Source: Lactarius indigo
Lineage: Eukaryota > Basidiomycota > Agaricomycetes > Russulales > Russulaceae
Length of the DNA stretch: 64,000 bases
Assembly: GCA_025766275.1 (NCBI GenBank)
Contig: JAFKAC010000089.1
Location: forward strand, 124,001 to 188,000
Direction: 5' to 3'
Below the pieces are notes generated by a model that did not search any database, was not told the origin of the DNA, and saw nothing but the letters and a program-made list of their open reading frames with translations. Within the stretch, counting starts at the first letter, position 1. Every line of letters begins with the position of its first letter. Shown here piece by piece: positions 35,271 through 46,050 of this stretch. The position numbers were made by a program, and so were the translations under genes.

Positions 35271-35313
35271 AGAGGGGCTCATGTTATGATCTGATGCTTC
35301 AGACCTTAGTTAC
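35271..35313 (+). repeat. Polypurine tract and truncated 3' LTR of element F
   Basis: AGAGGGGCTCA (35271-35281) abuts TGTTATGATCTG at 35282. The LTR matches the 5' LTR for only 32 bp, to TTAGTTACA at 35313, then switches to unrelated sequence. The rest was deleted. Confidence 0.75.
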
Positions 35314-35478
35314 AATCCATGACCTCACATGCAGTAGCTTACACAAGATGTATAGTACATGTCACTCAAAGTAAATAGGGGTAATATCCCATCTTTACAC
35401 TCTCAAGCTCACTCATCCCCTCCAGGGATTTCTACATATATACAATAAGTCTCAATATAACTCATTTCTGACTTGGAA

Positions 35479-36480
35479 TCATTGGGTTGGAGGTGGTTGA
35501 GTAAGTGAAGGAGGCATTGTTGACTGAGTCAAAAGAGGCAGGTCACCCAGGGAGATTTCTGGATGGGGTGTTGATGAAAAATTCCCATGATCCACATTTG
35601 ACCCTGAGGCATCTGAGTCCATTGCTCCTCTGTTACTCTCTCCATTGGGGTTATTTTCATTGCTATTCTCATCTTTCCTATTATCAGAAGGATGTGGAGC
35701 CTCTGGGCTGTTGGCTAGACCATAAAGGGGCACTGGCAGTTGGGGTTTTATTGATGATGCATAGCTTGGAGTGAAGTCTTCCTCAGTGAAAACTTATGGG
35801 TTTAAAGGCCTGATTCTTGACCTCCTCCAGGCTGAAAGGGTGATATCCTCCTTCATAGACTCTGCCATACATGCAATCAAGTACTCCCTGATTACATCTT
35901 TCTGTGTTATTGACTTCCCTGTTTCTTCTGGAATGAGTAGGGAACACTTTTGCCATGCTTGCTATAATGGCCCAAATATACACCAATATTGAGCAGTTGC
36001 AGGGGATACAAAGTGTGGGGGGGATACAAAAAAGGTGAATCCCCACATTTTCTGCTGCTTCACAAAGCTCAATTTTTTTGTGAGTGATGCCTGTTGTATA
36101 TCAGTAATATTGATTTTCCTGACACATTCCCCTCTGTTGCTTGGGGGACAAAGAACTTCTCAAACCACTGGGTGCCAATATAGTCACTTGTCCACCCCTT
36201 ATCCAACAAGGCAATGCTGTATGCATGGTAAGCACCTCATTTAATATGACCATACCTTTTTGTTGACTCACAGGATGCCGTCCTCCTTAAAATATTTGTC
36301 ATGGAGGATATGCTTTCCACAGAATGCAATCCTGGCAGTAAGACATCACCATTTGCTGCAACACACTTGATCATTGTCATAAGCTTGAGGTCTGGGCTCT
36401 GCATCTTTACACAATTATGCTGTTCTTGGGAGTAAAAGTACTTTGTATTGTTATTGAACTTCCTGCCACTGCCAAGTTGT
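35479..36480 (-). pseudogene. Decayed pogo/CENP-B-like DDE transposase fragment
   Basis: On the minus strand, with shifts and stops, the order of a DDE_1 (pogo, Tc1/mariner superfamily) catalytic domain can be followed: LMTMIKCVAANGDVLLPG near 36370; GWTSDYIGTQWFEKFF near 36160-36210; ILLIYNRHHSQ, where active members have an Asp-Gly-His-x-SH box; GIHLFCIPP followed by the degenerated HTxxLQPxDVGVF region (near 35985-36046); and a C-terminal ITLSAWRRSRIRPLNP segment near 35830. A Ser/Pro-rich tail ends at 35479. The second catalytic Asp is replaced and no terminal inverted repeats were recognised. The N-terminal DNA-binding part is missing; the outer copia LTR starts at 36484. Confidence 0.6.
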
Positions 36481-36669
36481 ATCTGTATTTGTAGCTAAAG
36501 CTAAAGTGTCATTGTTTTCTCCTATTCTGTGACTGTATAAGGCTATAAGTGGAGTTACCTTATTTAGATATGCTTAGTCAGGTTGATATATCCTGCAGAG
36601 GACAGAAAATATGCCTTTAGTCTTATATCCTCCTCTGCAGTCCCCTTATGTCCTCTGTGACTCAAGGGC

Positions 36670-37456
36670 TGTTACACCCTAGCAGGGGCATGGGTTCTAG
36701 GGGTTCTAAGTCACACAAGTATCAAGTGAAGATGTCTGTTGTCTTATTGCTATGAAATACAAGTGGCAAGGGTGTGGCACAGTGTGCAGCACTACTCTGT
36801 AAATAGGGCTCCTTGCCCATGTTAGAATGTGACCTATGAAAGGCCCTTGAGTCACAGAGGACACAAGGGGACTGCAGAGGAGGATATAAGACTAAAGGGA
36901 TATTTTCCATCCTCTGCAGGATATATCAACCTGACTAAGCATATCTAAATAAGGTAACTCAACTTGGAGCAATGTAGAGTCACAGAATAGAAGAAAACAG
37001 CAACACTTTAGCCACAAATAGCAGCCTGAAGTGTGTAACACTTCTCTACACTTGATCTCGCTAGTGCACAGAGTCTAACAGGTGTGACGTGTTGATATAG
37101 TTCAATTGCAAAGACTTCGAAGTGTCCTGGTCAAGGACTGAGGTAGGGGGATGCATAAGAAGAGGGGGCAGAATGAGGTCACACCAAAGTATGAAGGCAA
37201 GGTTGCTAGATTGCAAATGAAGCCAAGTCTGGCTTCCTACAGTCTATGGTACAGGCTTATATAGGATGAGGTTCCAAACAATATGAACACAAGTCCATAC
37301 AATATCAAAGAGACCAAATGGGCTAGGAGAGTATTTGGATCAAGAAAACAACACCACTAATAATAGTAGCTCCTTTGGTAACAAAGTATAGTATAGCTGG
37401 GGAAAGACAAGAGTGAGACATACTGCAACTGAAGTCTGAAGCGTCAGATCATAATA
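36670..37456 (-). repeat. LTR-F, nested in the copia LTR
   Basis: On the plus strand begins TGTTACACCC and ends GATCATAATA (end changed from AACA). The target duplication AGGGC is exact at 36665-36669 and 37457-37461, and the copia LTR resumes after it. It is itself split by a second copia LTR. Confidence 0.9.
36820..37023 (-). repeat. Copia solo LTR, innermost of a three-level nest
   Basis: On the plus strand begins TGTTAGAATG and ends CACAAATAGCA, 204 bp. Flanks are GCCCA (36815-36819) and GCCTG (37024-37028). Uninterrupted LTR-F copies read GCCCG here, so both are one CpG deamination away from the same original duplication GCCCG. Confidence 0.85.
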
Positions 37457-37484
37457 AGGGCCATCTATAGGTCACATTATGACA

Positions 37485-38395
37485 AGATATGCAATGCAAG
37501 TAGACTGCAAGGTGTCCCATGCAAAGTGCTAGCTCTTCACTGCAACAGCAAAGTCATGGTTGCACTGCTTGGATAGCTGGTTTCACTCATGTGGGAGTGG
37601 ATAGTAGCAAAGTCAACATCCTTGAGACAATCAGTAAGATAACTTTCTCCTTCTCCTTTGCAGCCCTTCTCCTTTTGTGCACCTTCTAGAAACCCTGCCA
37701 TCCCTTCCAAATAGACTTCAGGTTATATTAGACTTGGTTGTTACAATGTGCCCATGCAAGACTATCTGGCCAATTTTGGATGATCAGTGCATCAACACTT
37801 AGTGCTTAGTATCAGGCCACATGGGGTGTTTTGTGTGTGGACTATTTGTGGTGGCATCAACCATAGCTGGATGTACAACTTTTTGGTGCTTTGCACTCCT
37901 GTATATCTACCACTTCTTTATGTGCAGGGAACTTTTACTACTATGATTCAGTTTTAAAAGGTGTCTAAGATCCCTTTATTGCATCTCAGTTGTGCATTGG
38001 TGAACCCAATGCTATATCATTCAGTATTGGTGCTCATGTGTTAACTTTCAAATTGATTATGGCTTTGTCTGATTTCATGTTAGCATGCTCTAGTCTTAAC
38101 AAGTCAAGTTGCAACTAGGAGACTGATTCTCCTGTGGATGAGATGGTTGGTACAGTGAGATATTTGCAGTAAAATCACCCCCAAATGAATAGATATCCCT
38201 TAGAGTCCACCTACAGATGAGATCTCTTGTCATCTAACAGCTGTCCCAGTTCACCCCCTCCCCTAACACATCACATGACATCATGTGACTCTTGGCATAA
38301 ACTAACACAGACCTTAACTTGCCATATAACATTTCGGAAAATTTATGTAATTAAGTCTTGTGGCCAAGTAAATGAAAACTTGTACACAATGTACA
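37485..38395. other. Unassigned stretch
   Basis: No gene, LTR end or repeat recognised on either strand. Short frames only. It may be the flank of the pogo-like element, but nothing shows this. Confidence 0.45.
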
Positions 38396-38400
38396 CATTT

Positions 38401-39177
38401 TGTAGCAGTATGACTTATCGCTTACAACTAGACCAAGGTGAAGGTTAGCGAACTGAACTGGGAGCACACCCAAGCCTAGCACAGAGACAAGTCACGCGCC
38501 GAACGTACAGTCACTGCGGAGAATATGCACACGTGAGACCTTTATACAAGGTCAAAGGCAAGGTGATCACGCAGTGGCACACTGAGTGGAGAACCAAGAG
38601 GACAAGTTAACATTGGTGAGGAGAGAGGAAAGTACAAAGAGATGCATACCTGAGTGGAGAACCAAGAGGACAAGTTGGTTCCACTCAGGACGCTACATGA
38701 GGGTTTATATATACTGCTGCAGCTGAGTTCAAATTACTATAGAACCTTGTTACTAAAGGTACGTGTAATAGTAATGAGTCAGATGCTGACACGTCGTGTC
38801 TAATAATAGTGTTATCTATTGTGCTGACTGATGTACAGTCATTAATGCTGACAGAACAATGACGTGTCCTTATCTATGAGTCACAACCCTATAACAACGT
38901 AGTCTAGAACTATCTAGAATGTTCCCTGCTTATCGTCCAATGAGAAACTACTGTACTAATACGGAAAGTGCCCTAAAGAGGTAACATCCAATAAGGAAGT
39001 TACTATCCCAGGGTCATGTGCTTATGGGTGCACATGTTGGCATCATGTGACTGACCATCTTATCATATCTACTAATAAGGACTTGGATGTTTTGGCACAA
39101 CGTCAGAGACTTGTATCTCTACCAAATAAATCTGTAAAAATACAGAAAAATAAGGCAAAAATAGAGCGTCCGTGACA
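38401..39177 (+). repeat. Solo LTR-K
   Basis: Begins TGTAGCAG and ends CCGTGACA, 777 bp, flanked by exact 5-bp duplications CATTT (38396-38400 and 39178-39182). It is CpG-rich compared with its surroundings, which suggests a younger insertion. It has a TATATATA-like box near 38709 and holds a direct repeat: CTGAGTGGAGAACCAAGAGG occurs at about 38582 and again at about 38652. Orientation is not certain. No other copy in the window. Confidence 0.75.
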
Positions 39178-39204
39178 CATTTTGGGTCCCAATTCCCCAA
39201 ATGC

Positions 39205-39513
39205 TCTAACCTCAACCACTGCCCTGTGCCACGCACAGCTCCATAAGTGCTACCCCTTTTGTGCTCTGTGCCCTTTTAAGGGTCCCTTGTGCTTCAGTGA
39301 CATCATACTTTATGTCTTCTTATGAACCTGACTCGTTTCCTCTGGGAGGTGACACCTGACTGAGTTAATTTTCTTGGATCATTTACTTTTCTGCCTGCAT
39401 GTGAGTCTTGGCTTACTTAATTTTGCTACAATTTCTCTTGCTCTCACATTTGAAGACCAGCTTTGTATTATGTACTGCCCTGGAATAAAATCGATCCAAA
39501 AAAAAAAAAAAAA
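39205..39513 (+). mobile_element. Poly(A) retroposed sequence (SINE-like or processed transcript)
   Basis: About 309 bp ending in 16 A residues (39498-39513), with an AATAAA signal a few bases upstream (39484-39489). It is flanked by a perfect 15-bp direct repeat, CAATTCCCCAAATGC, at 39190-39204 and 39514-39528. A poly(A) tail with a long target duplication is the mark of target-primed retroposition by a LINE-type machinery, not of LTR elements. No reading frame or RNA polymerase III A/B boxes were recognised, so a 3' fragment of a messenger RNA is as likely as a SINE. Confidence 0.8.
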
Positions 39514-39588
39514 CAATTCCCCAAATGCACCCCACATCAAATGATGACTTCACCCCCCTGTCCAAGAACCAATGTACCTAATCAAAGT

Positions 39589-40744
39589 GCAAGGCCACTG
39601 TCCATGAGTGGTCAGAGTGTTCTACTCATGGTTCTTGCAAAGGTGGCTTGTTATGGTTTCACCCTCACGTCCTTGGCAAATGGCAATATGAAGGATGCAA
39701 CCACGTGTAGAAGAGAAGGATGACAAAGAAAAGGCTGAGATAAGCCATAAACCAAGAGCTAAGTGCCCTGGCCTGTGATATCATTGGACCTTCTGCAATG
39801 ACACACAGAACTGTAGGTTCCACTGGCCCATATAAGCAAGACCCTGATCACCTGTCATGTGACCCCGGCATGTGACCTGGCTAGAATGCACTGGAAGAGT
39901 CCAGATGAGCTTGTGCCTGGCTGACTGATGTTTGGTACCTGATGATTGATACTGGCTGCAGATTACTTATAGACGATTACACTGTTACGATAAGGATGAC
40001 TGATGCTCTGCTCTGATTGGTTGACCAACTGTATGCTGACTGATACTTACACATTCCCAATGACACTCATTACTGTATGATTACTCACCCTAGGATCATT
40101 GTATCAGGGTTTCTGAGTTTTAACCTTAGAGCTGAGGAGTATAAGTAGGGTAGCTTGTATCCCCGACTCCTTAGCTTGAGATCTTGGTGAATTGTACTGG
40201 CTGCTCACCATCTTCCCTCTATCTTTTGAGCTGGGCTGTTTGCCACCTCATTGGCTGTCTGCCATTCCCCCTTTCCTCTCTTATCTGCCATTTTTGCCTC
40301 TCAGTGCTCTTGCCTGATAGAGTGCTGCTGGTACCTTTGTTGACTAGGGGACACCTTGGCTGTATTTGCCCTTCCCCATAAGTTGGCTGATGATTTGGGG
40401 CACAGTGTTCCTGCAGAACTGTCCAAGTCAGACACTACGCCTGTACAAGCATAACATGGCTGGAGCATTTGTGAGGCCAAATGTCATAACTCATAGGATG
40501 AACAGTCCACTTGGTGTTTTGAAGGCTGCTTTCCACTGGTCATCTTCTTTTATGTGAATGTTATGGTATCCCCACCTGATATCAAACTTTGAGAATAGTG
40601 CCTTTCCATTTATGTTGGTCAGGATGTCAGAAATGAGAGGCAGGGGGTAAGTGTCATTTATTGTCCATGTGTTCAGGGGTCTGTAGTCAAGGATGGTGTG
40701 CAAGCCTCCTTCTGTTTTCTTCCTGAAGAAGGAAGAAGCATAGG
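39589..40744 (-). pseudogene. pol: Family-F reverse transcriptase fragment
   Basis: The 40744-40491 block decodes to LPYASSFFRKKTEGG, YRPLNTWTINDTYPLPL and FDIRWGYHNIHI, closely matching RT of element F. After the solo LTR-G the frame continues in 39648-39589 as ATFARTMSR...PLMD, then stops being alignable. It is joined at 40744 directly to a copia LTR remnant. Confidence 0.8.
39649..40456 (+). repeat. Solo LTR-G in family-F RT
   Basis: Begins TGTTATGG, ends GCATAACA, 808 bp, with exact 5-bp duplications TGGCT (39644-39648 and 40457-40461). The RT frame is interrupted exactly at the target duplication. The 3' 550 bp match the truncated copy at 18680-19237. Confidence 0.9.
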
Positions 40745-43203
40745 GCAACACTTTAGCCACAAATAACACTCCCCCATGAATGTGCAGGGCTCTAAGTTCC
40801 TAACTGATAACTGAATAAACCAAGCATTCTAGCACACTTCTCAACATTGAACTGGTCAAGAGCCTCTGTCAAGATGTCAGCAGCCATCTCCTGTCTTATA
40901 ACAAAGCTGGGACTGATTAGGTGATCTTGAACAGCATCCCTCAGCCAAAATAGGTGAAGAGACAGATGCTTCATCTTGCTATGATGCTCTGGGTTATTGC
41001 TCACTGCAATGGCTGATTGATTGTCCATCTTCAGCAGTGAGGGACCAGAGATCTTGTAGCCAAGCTCCCCCATGAACTGATGCATCCAGAGGATCTCCTT
41101 GCCTTGACAGCAGAGATGTGCTCTGCCTCAGTTGTGGACAAGGCAACCAAAGCCTGCAACTTGGAGCTCCAAAAAACCCCTCTAGAGCCAATCTTGACCA
41201 CATATCCACCAGTTGACTTGCCATTGTCTGGGTTTCCACCATGATCAGCATCTGAGTAAGTGATGAATGGCTCAGGTGAAGTGGAGGGCTTGTAGACAAG
41301 CTTGTAGTTGATTGTACCCTTCAAATAGTGAAGCACATGCTTGGCTGCTTGCCAATGAGCTGAGCCAGGGTTGGAGTTGAATCTTGCAAGCACTCCAGCA
41401 GCATAGGTGATGTCTGGCTTTGTGGTGACTGCCAGATACATCAGGCAGCCTACAACAGAGATATAGGGGTATTGGCACATTTCTGAGGCTTCTGCATTGT
41501 TCTGGGGGCACATGGAAGTGGAAAGATGTGTCCCAGGGTTGAGAGGAGTGGAGACAGGCTTGAAATTGCTGATGTTACAGTAGGGACTGAAGGACTCATC
41601 GTAAATGACTTATGACTGGTTATGACTATGATCCAGTATCAATATTAGTCATAGGCTCTTACATCATATCAGTCAGCATAGTAGTTTACATGTGATTGTG
41701 ACTTGTGCATGACTCATTCCTAGGATAGCTGTACTAGGGTTTGAGCTAGTTACACTATTGGTTACCTATTGTTCCAGCAGCACTTTAAAGCCTGTGTGTA
41801 TCTGTATAAGTAGTAGTCACAGAAGACCAAGAGTCCCCATCTTGGTCTTCTTCAATCCACCACCTTGATTCGACTCTTGTCTGCCTTAGTCCTTGACTAA
41901 GTGTGCTTCCACTTCTACCAAACCAAGAGTAGAGCCTCTTCACCCTTTTGCTGCAGTGTGTGCCAAGGAGGCCCCTGTTCAGCTGATGTTGGGTTGATAC
42001 GAGATCCCCATTTGCCTAATCTTTGCTAAGTCGTCTATGCCATTTCAAGTCCAAGTTGGACTAATGCTTGTGGAGCATAACAGCTGAGACCATGCTCCTG
42101 AAGCAGATTGGAGATGTACTGGCTCTAGGAGATGGAAAGGCAATGATTAGGATGATCTCTGTGGATTTCTAGGCCAAGTAACTGGGTGGTAGGGCCAAGA
42201 TCTTGAAGTTTGAAGTGAGTTGAGAGCTCTTGAACAATTGAATCAATCTTGGCTCCATCCTTGCAGGCAAGCATGATATCATCAACAAACACAGGCATCG
42301 AGATCCTGACATCATCCCTGAGGTAGATGTACAGCCCATGGTCAGATTGGACATGATTGAAGCCCATGGAAGTGAGCACAGAGTGAAGGGTCTTGTTCCA
42401 GACCCTGCCTGCTTGCTTCAAGCCATATAATGACTTTCTCAGCTTACAGACATGATCCAGACCGCCCACTTCAAATCCCTCAGGCTGCAGCATGTAGATC
42501 TCTTCCTCCAGAGTGCCATTGAGATAAGCATGAGAGATGTCAATGGAGCAAAGTTCAAGGTCTTCAATGGCAGATAAGGCAAGGATAATGTGAATGGTGG
42601 AGTAGTGAACTGTGGGAGCAAATGTCTCCTTGAAATCAAAGCCAGGATGCTGAGAATAGCCCTTGGCCACCAATCTGGCCTTATACCGGTCCAGAGAGCC
42701 ATCAGCATGGTGCTTGACCTTCATGAACCATCTAGAGCCAATTGCATGCTTCCCAGGTGGCAATTTGACAATCTCCCAAGTGCCATTGAGTCTGTGAGCC
42801 TCCATCTCTTCCTCACAAGCTTTATGCCACAGACCTGCATCAGAGCACTGCTGGGACTGACTGTAGGATGTGGGCTCAGCTGTGGGTGCTACACCAGCCT
42901 GGATGACGTCAAGGGGATCATCAGAGTCATCATCTTTGTCTGAGGAGACTACTGCTGGTGTGGGCTCCCTTGGCTGCTTGTAGCAATCTGGAACAGCCCA
43001 TTGGTCTGGCAGCCACTCATCTCTAGGACATCTGGAGTGTTGGGGACAAGAGGGAGGAGGAGGAGGATGAGGGAGGTGAGCTGGGGGTGTTGAAGGTGAT
43101 GAAGATGAAGGAGGAAGTGGATGATAAATGGACTGAGGTGTCTGTGAGTGAAGAGGGGCTGGAGTAATGCTTGGAGGCAAAATGGGAGGAACAGAGGGTA
43201 GAT
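40745..43203 (-). pseudogene. pol: Ty1/copia pol, copy 2 (both ends truncated)
   Basis: Only 24 bp of the 3' LTR remain (40745-40768), followed by the purine tract and then RNase H (40792-41513: TYSDADHGGNPDNGKSTGG), RT and the Pro-rich linker (42125-43200). RT keeps the box FVDD and, unlike copy 1, retains the WFMKVKHHADGSLDRYKARL segment. RT is split by a solo LTR-B at 41573. Similarity ends at about 43203, where a truncated LTR-C starts, so integrase, protease and gag are missing. Confidence 0.85.
41573..42082 (+). repeat. Solo LTR-B in copia RT
   Basis: Begins TGTTACAGTAGG, ends GAGCATAACA, 510 bp. Target duplication GCTGA is exact at 41568-41572 and 42083-42087, and copy 1 shows the uninterrupted site (GCTCAGACC). 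Confidence 0.93.
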
Positions 43204-43204
43204 C

Positions 43205-44329
43205 TTGAAGCAGCAACAGGGAGTTGTCTTAGCAGAGTAAAGCAAGTGAAGTCTGGCACACAAGCAGTGAGAACTGATGTTATACATTGAAGGGAGGAAA
43301 CATACCTGGCACACAAGCAGTGAGAACTGATGTGGACCAGGAGCATACAAAGTACTCTACTTATACTTTTACAGGAGGTGACACTACTACAAGGTAAGTA
43401 ACAGAGTGTCACAGAATACAAGGGACACATTGTTCTACAACAAGGCAAAGGAGTGTGCATAGAAAGGACAAGGTGTACAAGAATAAGGAAGGTCCAGACT
43501 GGTGATATCATAGTGATGTTGATAAGTGACCTGCATGCACTTAGTGGTTCAAAGGACTTGCAGATATGGACTGCTTTAGATAAGATATATTGACCTATAG
43601 ATTAGATTATATGATCTGTACAATCTCGGACTTCTTAGCTTATCTATGACATCACTGTACAATGACATCATATGGACTACTCCAGACTCTTCATTGTACT
43701 TCATCCTTTGTTCTCTTTCTAGTGGTATCTTTATTGTGATGTCACTATAATATCATACTTGTCTAGACTTTCTCTTGTTCTATACACCTTGTTCTCCTTT
43801 TGCACACTCCTTTGTCCTGTTGTAGAACAATGCATCCTTTGTACTCTGTGACTTGTAGTTACTATCCTTGTAGTAGTGTCACACCTCTGTACAGTATAAG
43901 TAGTAGTGCTTGTATGCTCCTGGTCCGCATCAGTTCTCTCACTGCTGTGTGCCAGGTATGTCTCCTCCTATGTAATACCAATATCAGTTCTCTCACTGCT
44001 GTGTGCCAGATACTATCTGCCTCACTCTGCTTGACTTCCTGTTGCTGCTTCCCAGTCACCCTATCATATCTCACCACAGTCTCCTTTGTCACTGTGAGTA
44101 TGATCTTCTTGTGTACTGTTCATCAAGTGACATCATAATAAAGATAAGAACTAAAAGGGAACAAAAGACAGAGTACAATGAAGTGTCCAGAGTGTTCTAC
44201 ATGATGTCATTGTATATGATGTCATAGATAAGCTACAAAGTCCAAGATTGTACAGATCATCTAATCTAAAGTAGTCCATTATCTATATGGCCTTTAGAGC
44301 CACTAAGTGCACATAGGCCACTTATCAAC
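43205..44329 (-). repeat. LTR-C, truncated and split by another LTR-C
   Basis: Its 5' end on the minus strand is intact (TTATCAACA on the plus strand, 44321-44329). The other end is lost at the junction with copia copy 2. A solo LTR-C in opposite orientation (43517-44125) splits it. It abuts a family-B gag fragment at 44330. Confidence 0.8.
43517..44125 (+). repeat. Solo LTR-C nested in an opposite LTR-C
   Basis: Begins TGTTGATAAGTG, ends CTGTTCATCA, 609 bp, with exact 5-bp duplications AGTGA (43512-43516 and 44126-44130). Holds two copies of the CAGTTCTCTCACTGC...TGTGCCAG block. Confidence 0.92.
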
Positions 44330-46050
44330 ACGAAGAACTGTGTGGAGGTCCTTGCCATTGTTGTTGTTGTTGGCATGGTCATCCTTGATTTTGTCCTTGC
44401 TGTTATGGTATGGACTCTGATTCATGTATGAATGACTCATGGCCGGTTATGACTATGGCCCGACAGCAATATTAGTCATGGACCATTACATTGTATCAGT
44501 CAGCAGGCAGTTCACATGTGATTTGTGACTCATGTATGACTCATTCCTAGGATAGCTGTACTAGGGTTTGAGCTAGTTACACTATTGGTTACTTACTGTT
44601 CAAGTAGCACTTTAAAGCCTGTGTGTATCTGTATAAGTAGTAGTCACAGAAGACCAAGAGTCCCCATCTTGGTCTTCTTCAATCCACTGCTTGAATTGTC
44701 TCCTGTCTGCCTTAGTCTCAGACAAAGTGTTCTTCTACTTCAACCAACCAAGGGTTGAGCCTCCTACTACCTTTGCTGCGGCTGTGTGCAATTCAAGCCC
44801 CCATTCAGCTTGCATTGGGTTGACATTGGAGTCCCCATTCACCTTACTTCACTAAGTCATTTATGCTGTCATGAGTCCAAGTCAGACTAACACCTGTGGA
44901 GCATAACACTTGCAGTGTTCCTCAATTGAGAACAGCTTTGAGGTGCATATATTGTTGTTGCCAGGTAGTGGCTGCCATCTTCCATTGTTGATAATTGCAG
45001 GGGTTGTCGAGGGTGTAAACCTTTTTGTATAAGTCTTTGTGCAACCCCCCCATGAATAGATCGAGCATTTGGGGGTCATTGAGATGGTACTAAGTGTGGT
45101 GTATTAATTGTTCAAACTGGGTGCAATACTCATCTAGATTGCCCCCAATCATCTTGAGCCCCTTCTTTAATTCATATTGAGCCTGTTCTTGCCCCATCAT
45201 ATTTCTGAAGTGCTGCATGAAGCTGTGCGTGACTTCATTCTGTAGTCCTTTACTTGTACAGGGTATGCTGGCTTGTATCTGGCTGTTGAGCCATGTAAGC
45301 ATGGCCAATACCCACTCACTGATGTTGACACCTTTGATGAAGGAGAGAAAGAGTAAGGCACATCGATAGGGTGTTGCCATGATGCCTTCATCTGCATTCA
45401 TGCCCCAATAGACATGCCATTGTGTGAGAAACACTTCAACTTTGGCACATTCTCCATCAAATACTGTGGGTGCCTTGCCAGCTAATTTGTTATTTTGAGG
45501 AAGGGGTACAACACCTGGTAACCCACCTCCAAGCAGTCCTCCTCCTCCCAGTGGTCCTCCTGGGTATCCTCTGGGGAATCCTCTGAATCTTCCATTGCAC
45601 AGGGGTGGTCCTCCTCCAGGTAATCCTCCAGGAGGTTCTCTACCACTAGGTGGGTCTGGTACATCTGGCCCAATGGCTCGGTGTATGGCAATATCATCTT
45701 TGGTCATTCAATGACCAGTTTGTGGGTTGATGGGGGCCAATATGGCCTGTGCTTCTTGTGTAATGCATTGTTGTTCTTCATGTGCTAACTGATTGATGGT
45801 GTCAGCTGCTAATTGTTCTTCCTCATGAGTAATAGTGGCTGTGGCCATTGCAATGGCTGGACTGTGGATGTGGATTACTCCAGGTTCGGGTTGGTGAATA
45901 GTGAGTGACTCAGTTCACTGTATGATGTGTTCACCAATAGCTCCTAGGCTGGTGTCTTCTGCAGGTGTATTCCCTCTGCTAGGGGATTCTTGACTTGCAG
46001 ATTCTTCTTCTCCACTGATTCCCTCGTCTGTATGTTCTTGGGCTTGTCCA
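44330..46050 (-). pseudogene. gag: Family-B gypsy gag fragment
   Basis: The 45707-45090 block is a 205-residue frame with a Gly/Pro-rich leader (GGLPGGGPP), then NNKLAGKAPTVFDGE, VYWGMNADEGIMATPYRC and CTSKGLQNEVTHSFMQHF. The N-terminal part (46050-45915) reads QAQEHTDEGIS like the gag of the large B element. It is cut at both ends by LTR-C copies (44329 and 46051), and a solo LTR-B (44401-44908) splits it. Confidence 0.8.
44401..44908 (+). repeat. Solo LTR-B in a family-B gag
   Basis: Begins TGTTATGG, ends GAGCATAACA, 508 bp, exact 5-bp duplications CTTGC (44396-44400 and 44909-44913). The family inserted into a copy of itself. Confidence 0.92.

Larger units (their letters stand above)
27911..35313 (+). 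mobile_element. Ty3/gypsy chromovirus element F
   Basis: Order on the plus strand: 5' LTR (27911-28486), self-priming site (28488-28498), gag, protease, RT, RNase H, integrase, chromodomain, a C-terminal extension with four zinc knuckles, polypurine tract, and the first 32 bp of the 3' LTR. The coding region has several frameshifts and stops. It inserted into a family-B gag (left flank AATAT). The right end is deleted, so no second target duplication can be checked. Confidence 0.85.
36484..37484 (+). repeat. Copia LTR (outer), split by a nested LTR-F
   Basis: Begins TGTATTTGTAGC, a changed form of the usual TGTTATTTGTGG, and ends CACATTATGACA at 37484. It is split at 36669/37457 by an LTR-F; the two halves together make about 209 bp and align with the reverse of 36820-37023 and 4908-5163. 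The flanking pentamers (GTATC and AGATA) do not match, so its own target duplication is not confirmed. Confidence 0.75.

Noticed and set aside
36035..36244. Plus-strand short frame over the pogo-like region
   Set aside because: It is the antisense of a better-supported DDE_1-like minus-strand decoding.
39205..39513. Poly(A) run as a plain low-complexity tract or assembly filler
   Set aside because: The AATAAA signal and the perfect 15-bp flanking duplication are better explained by retroposition.
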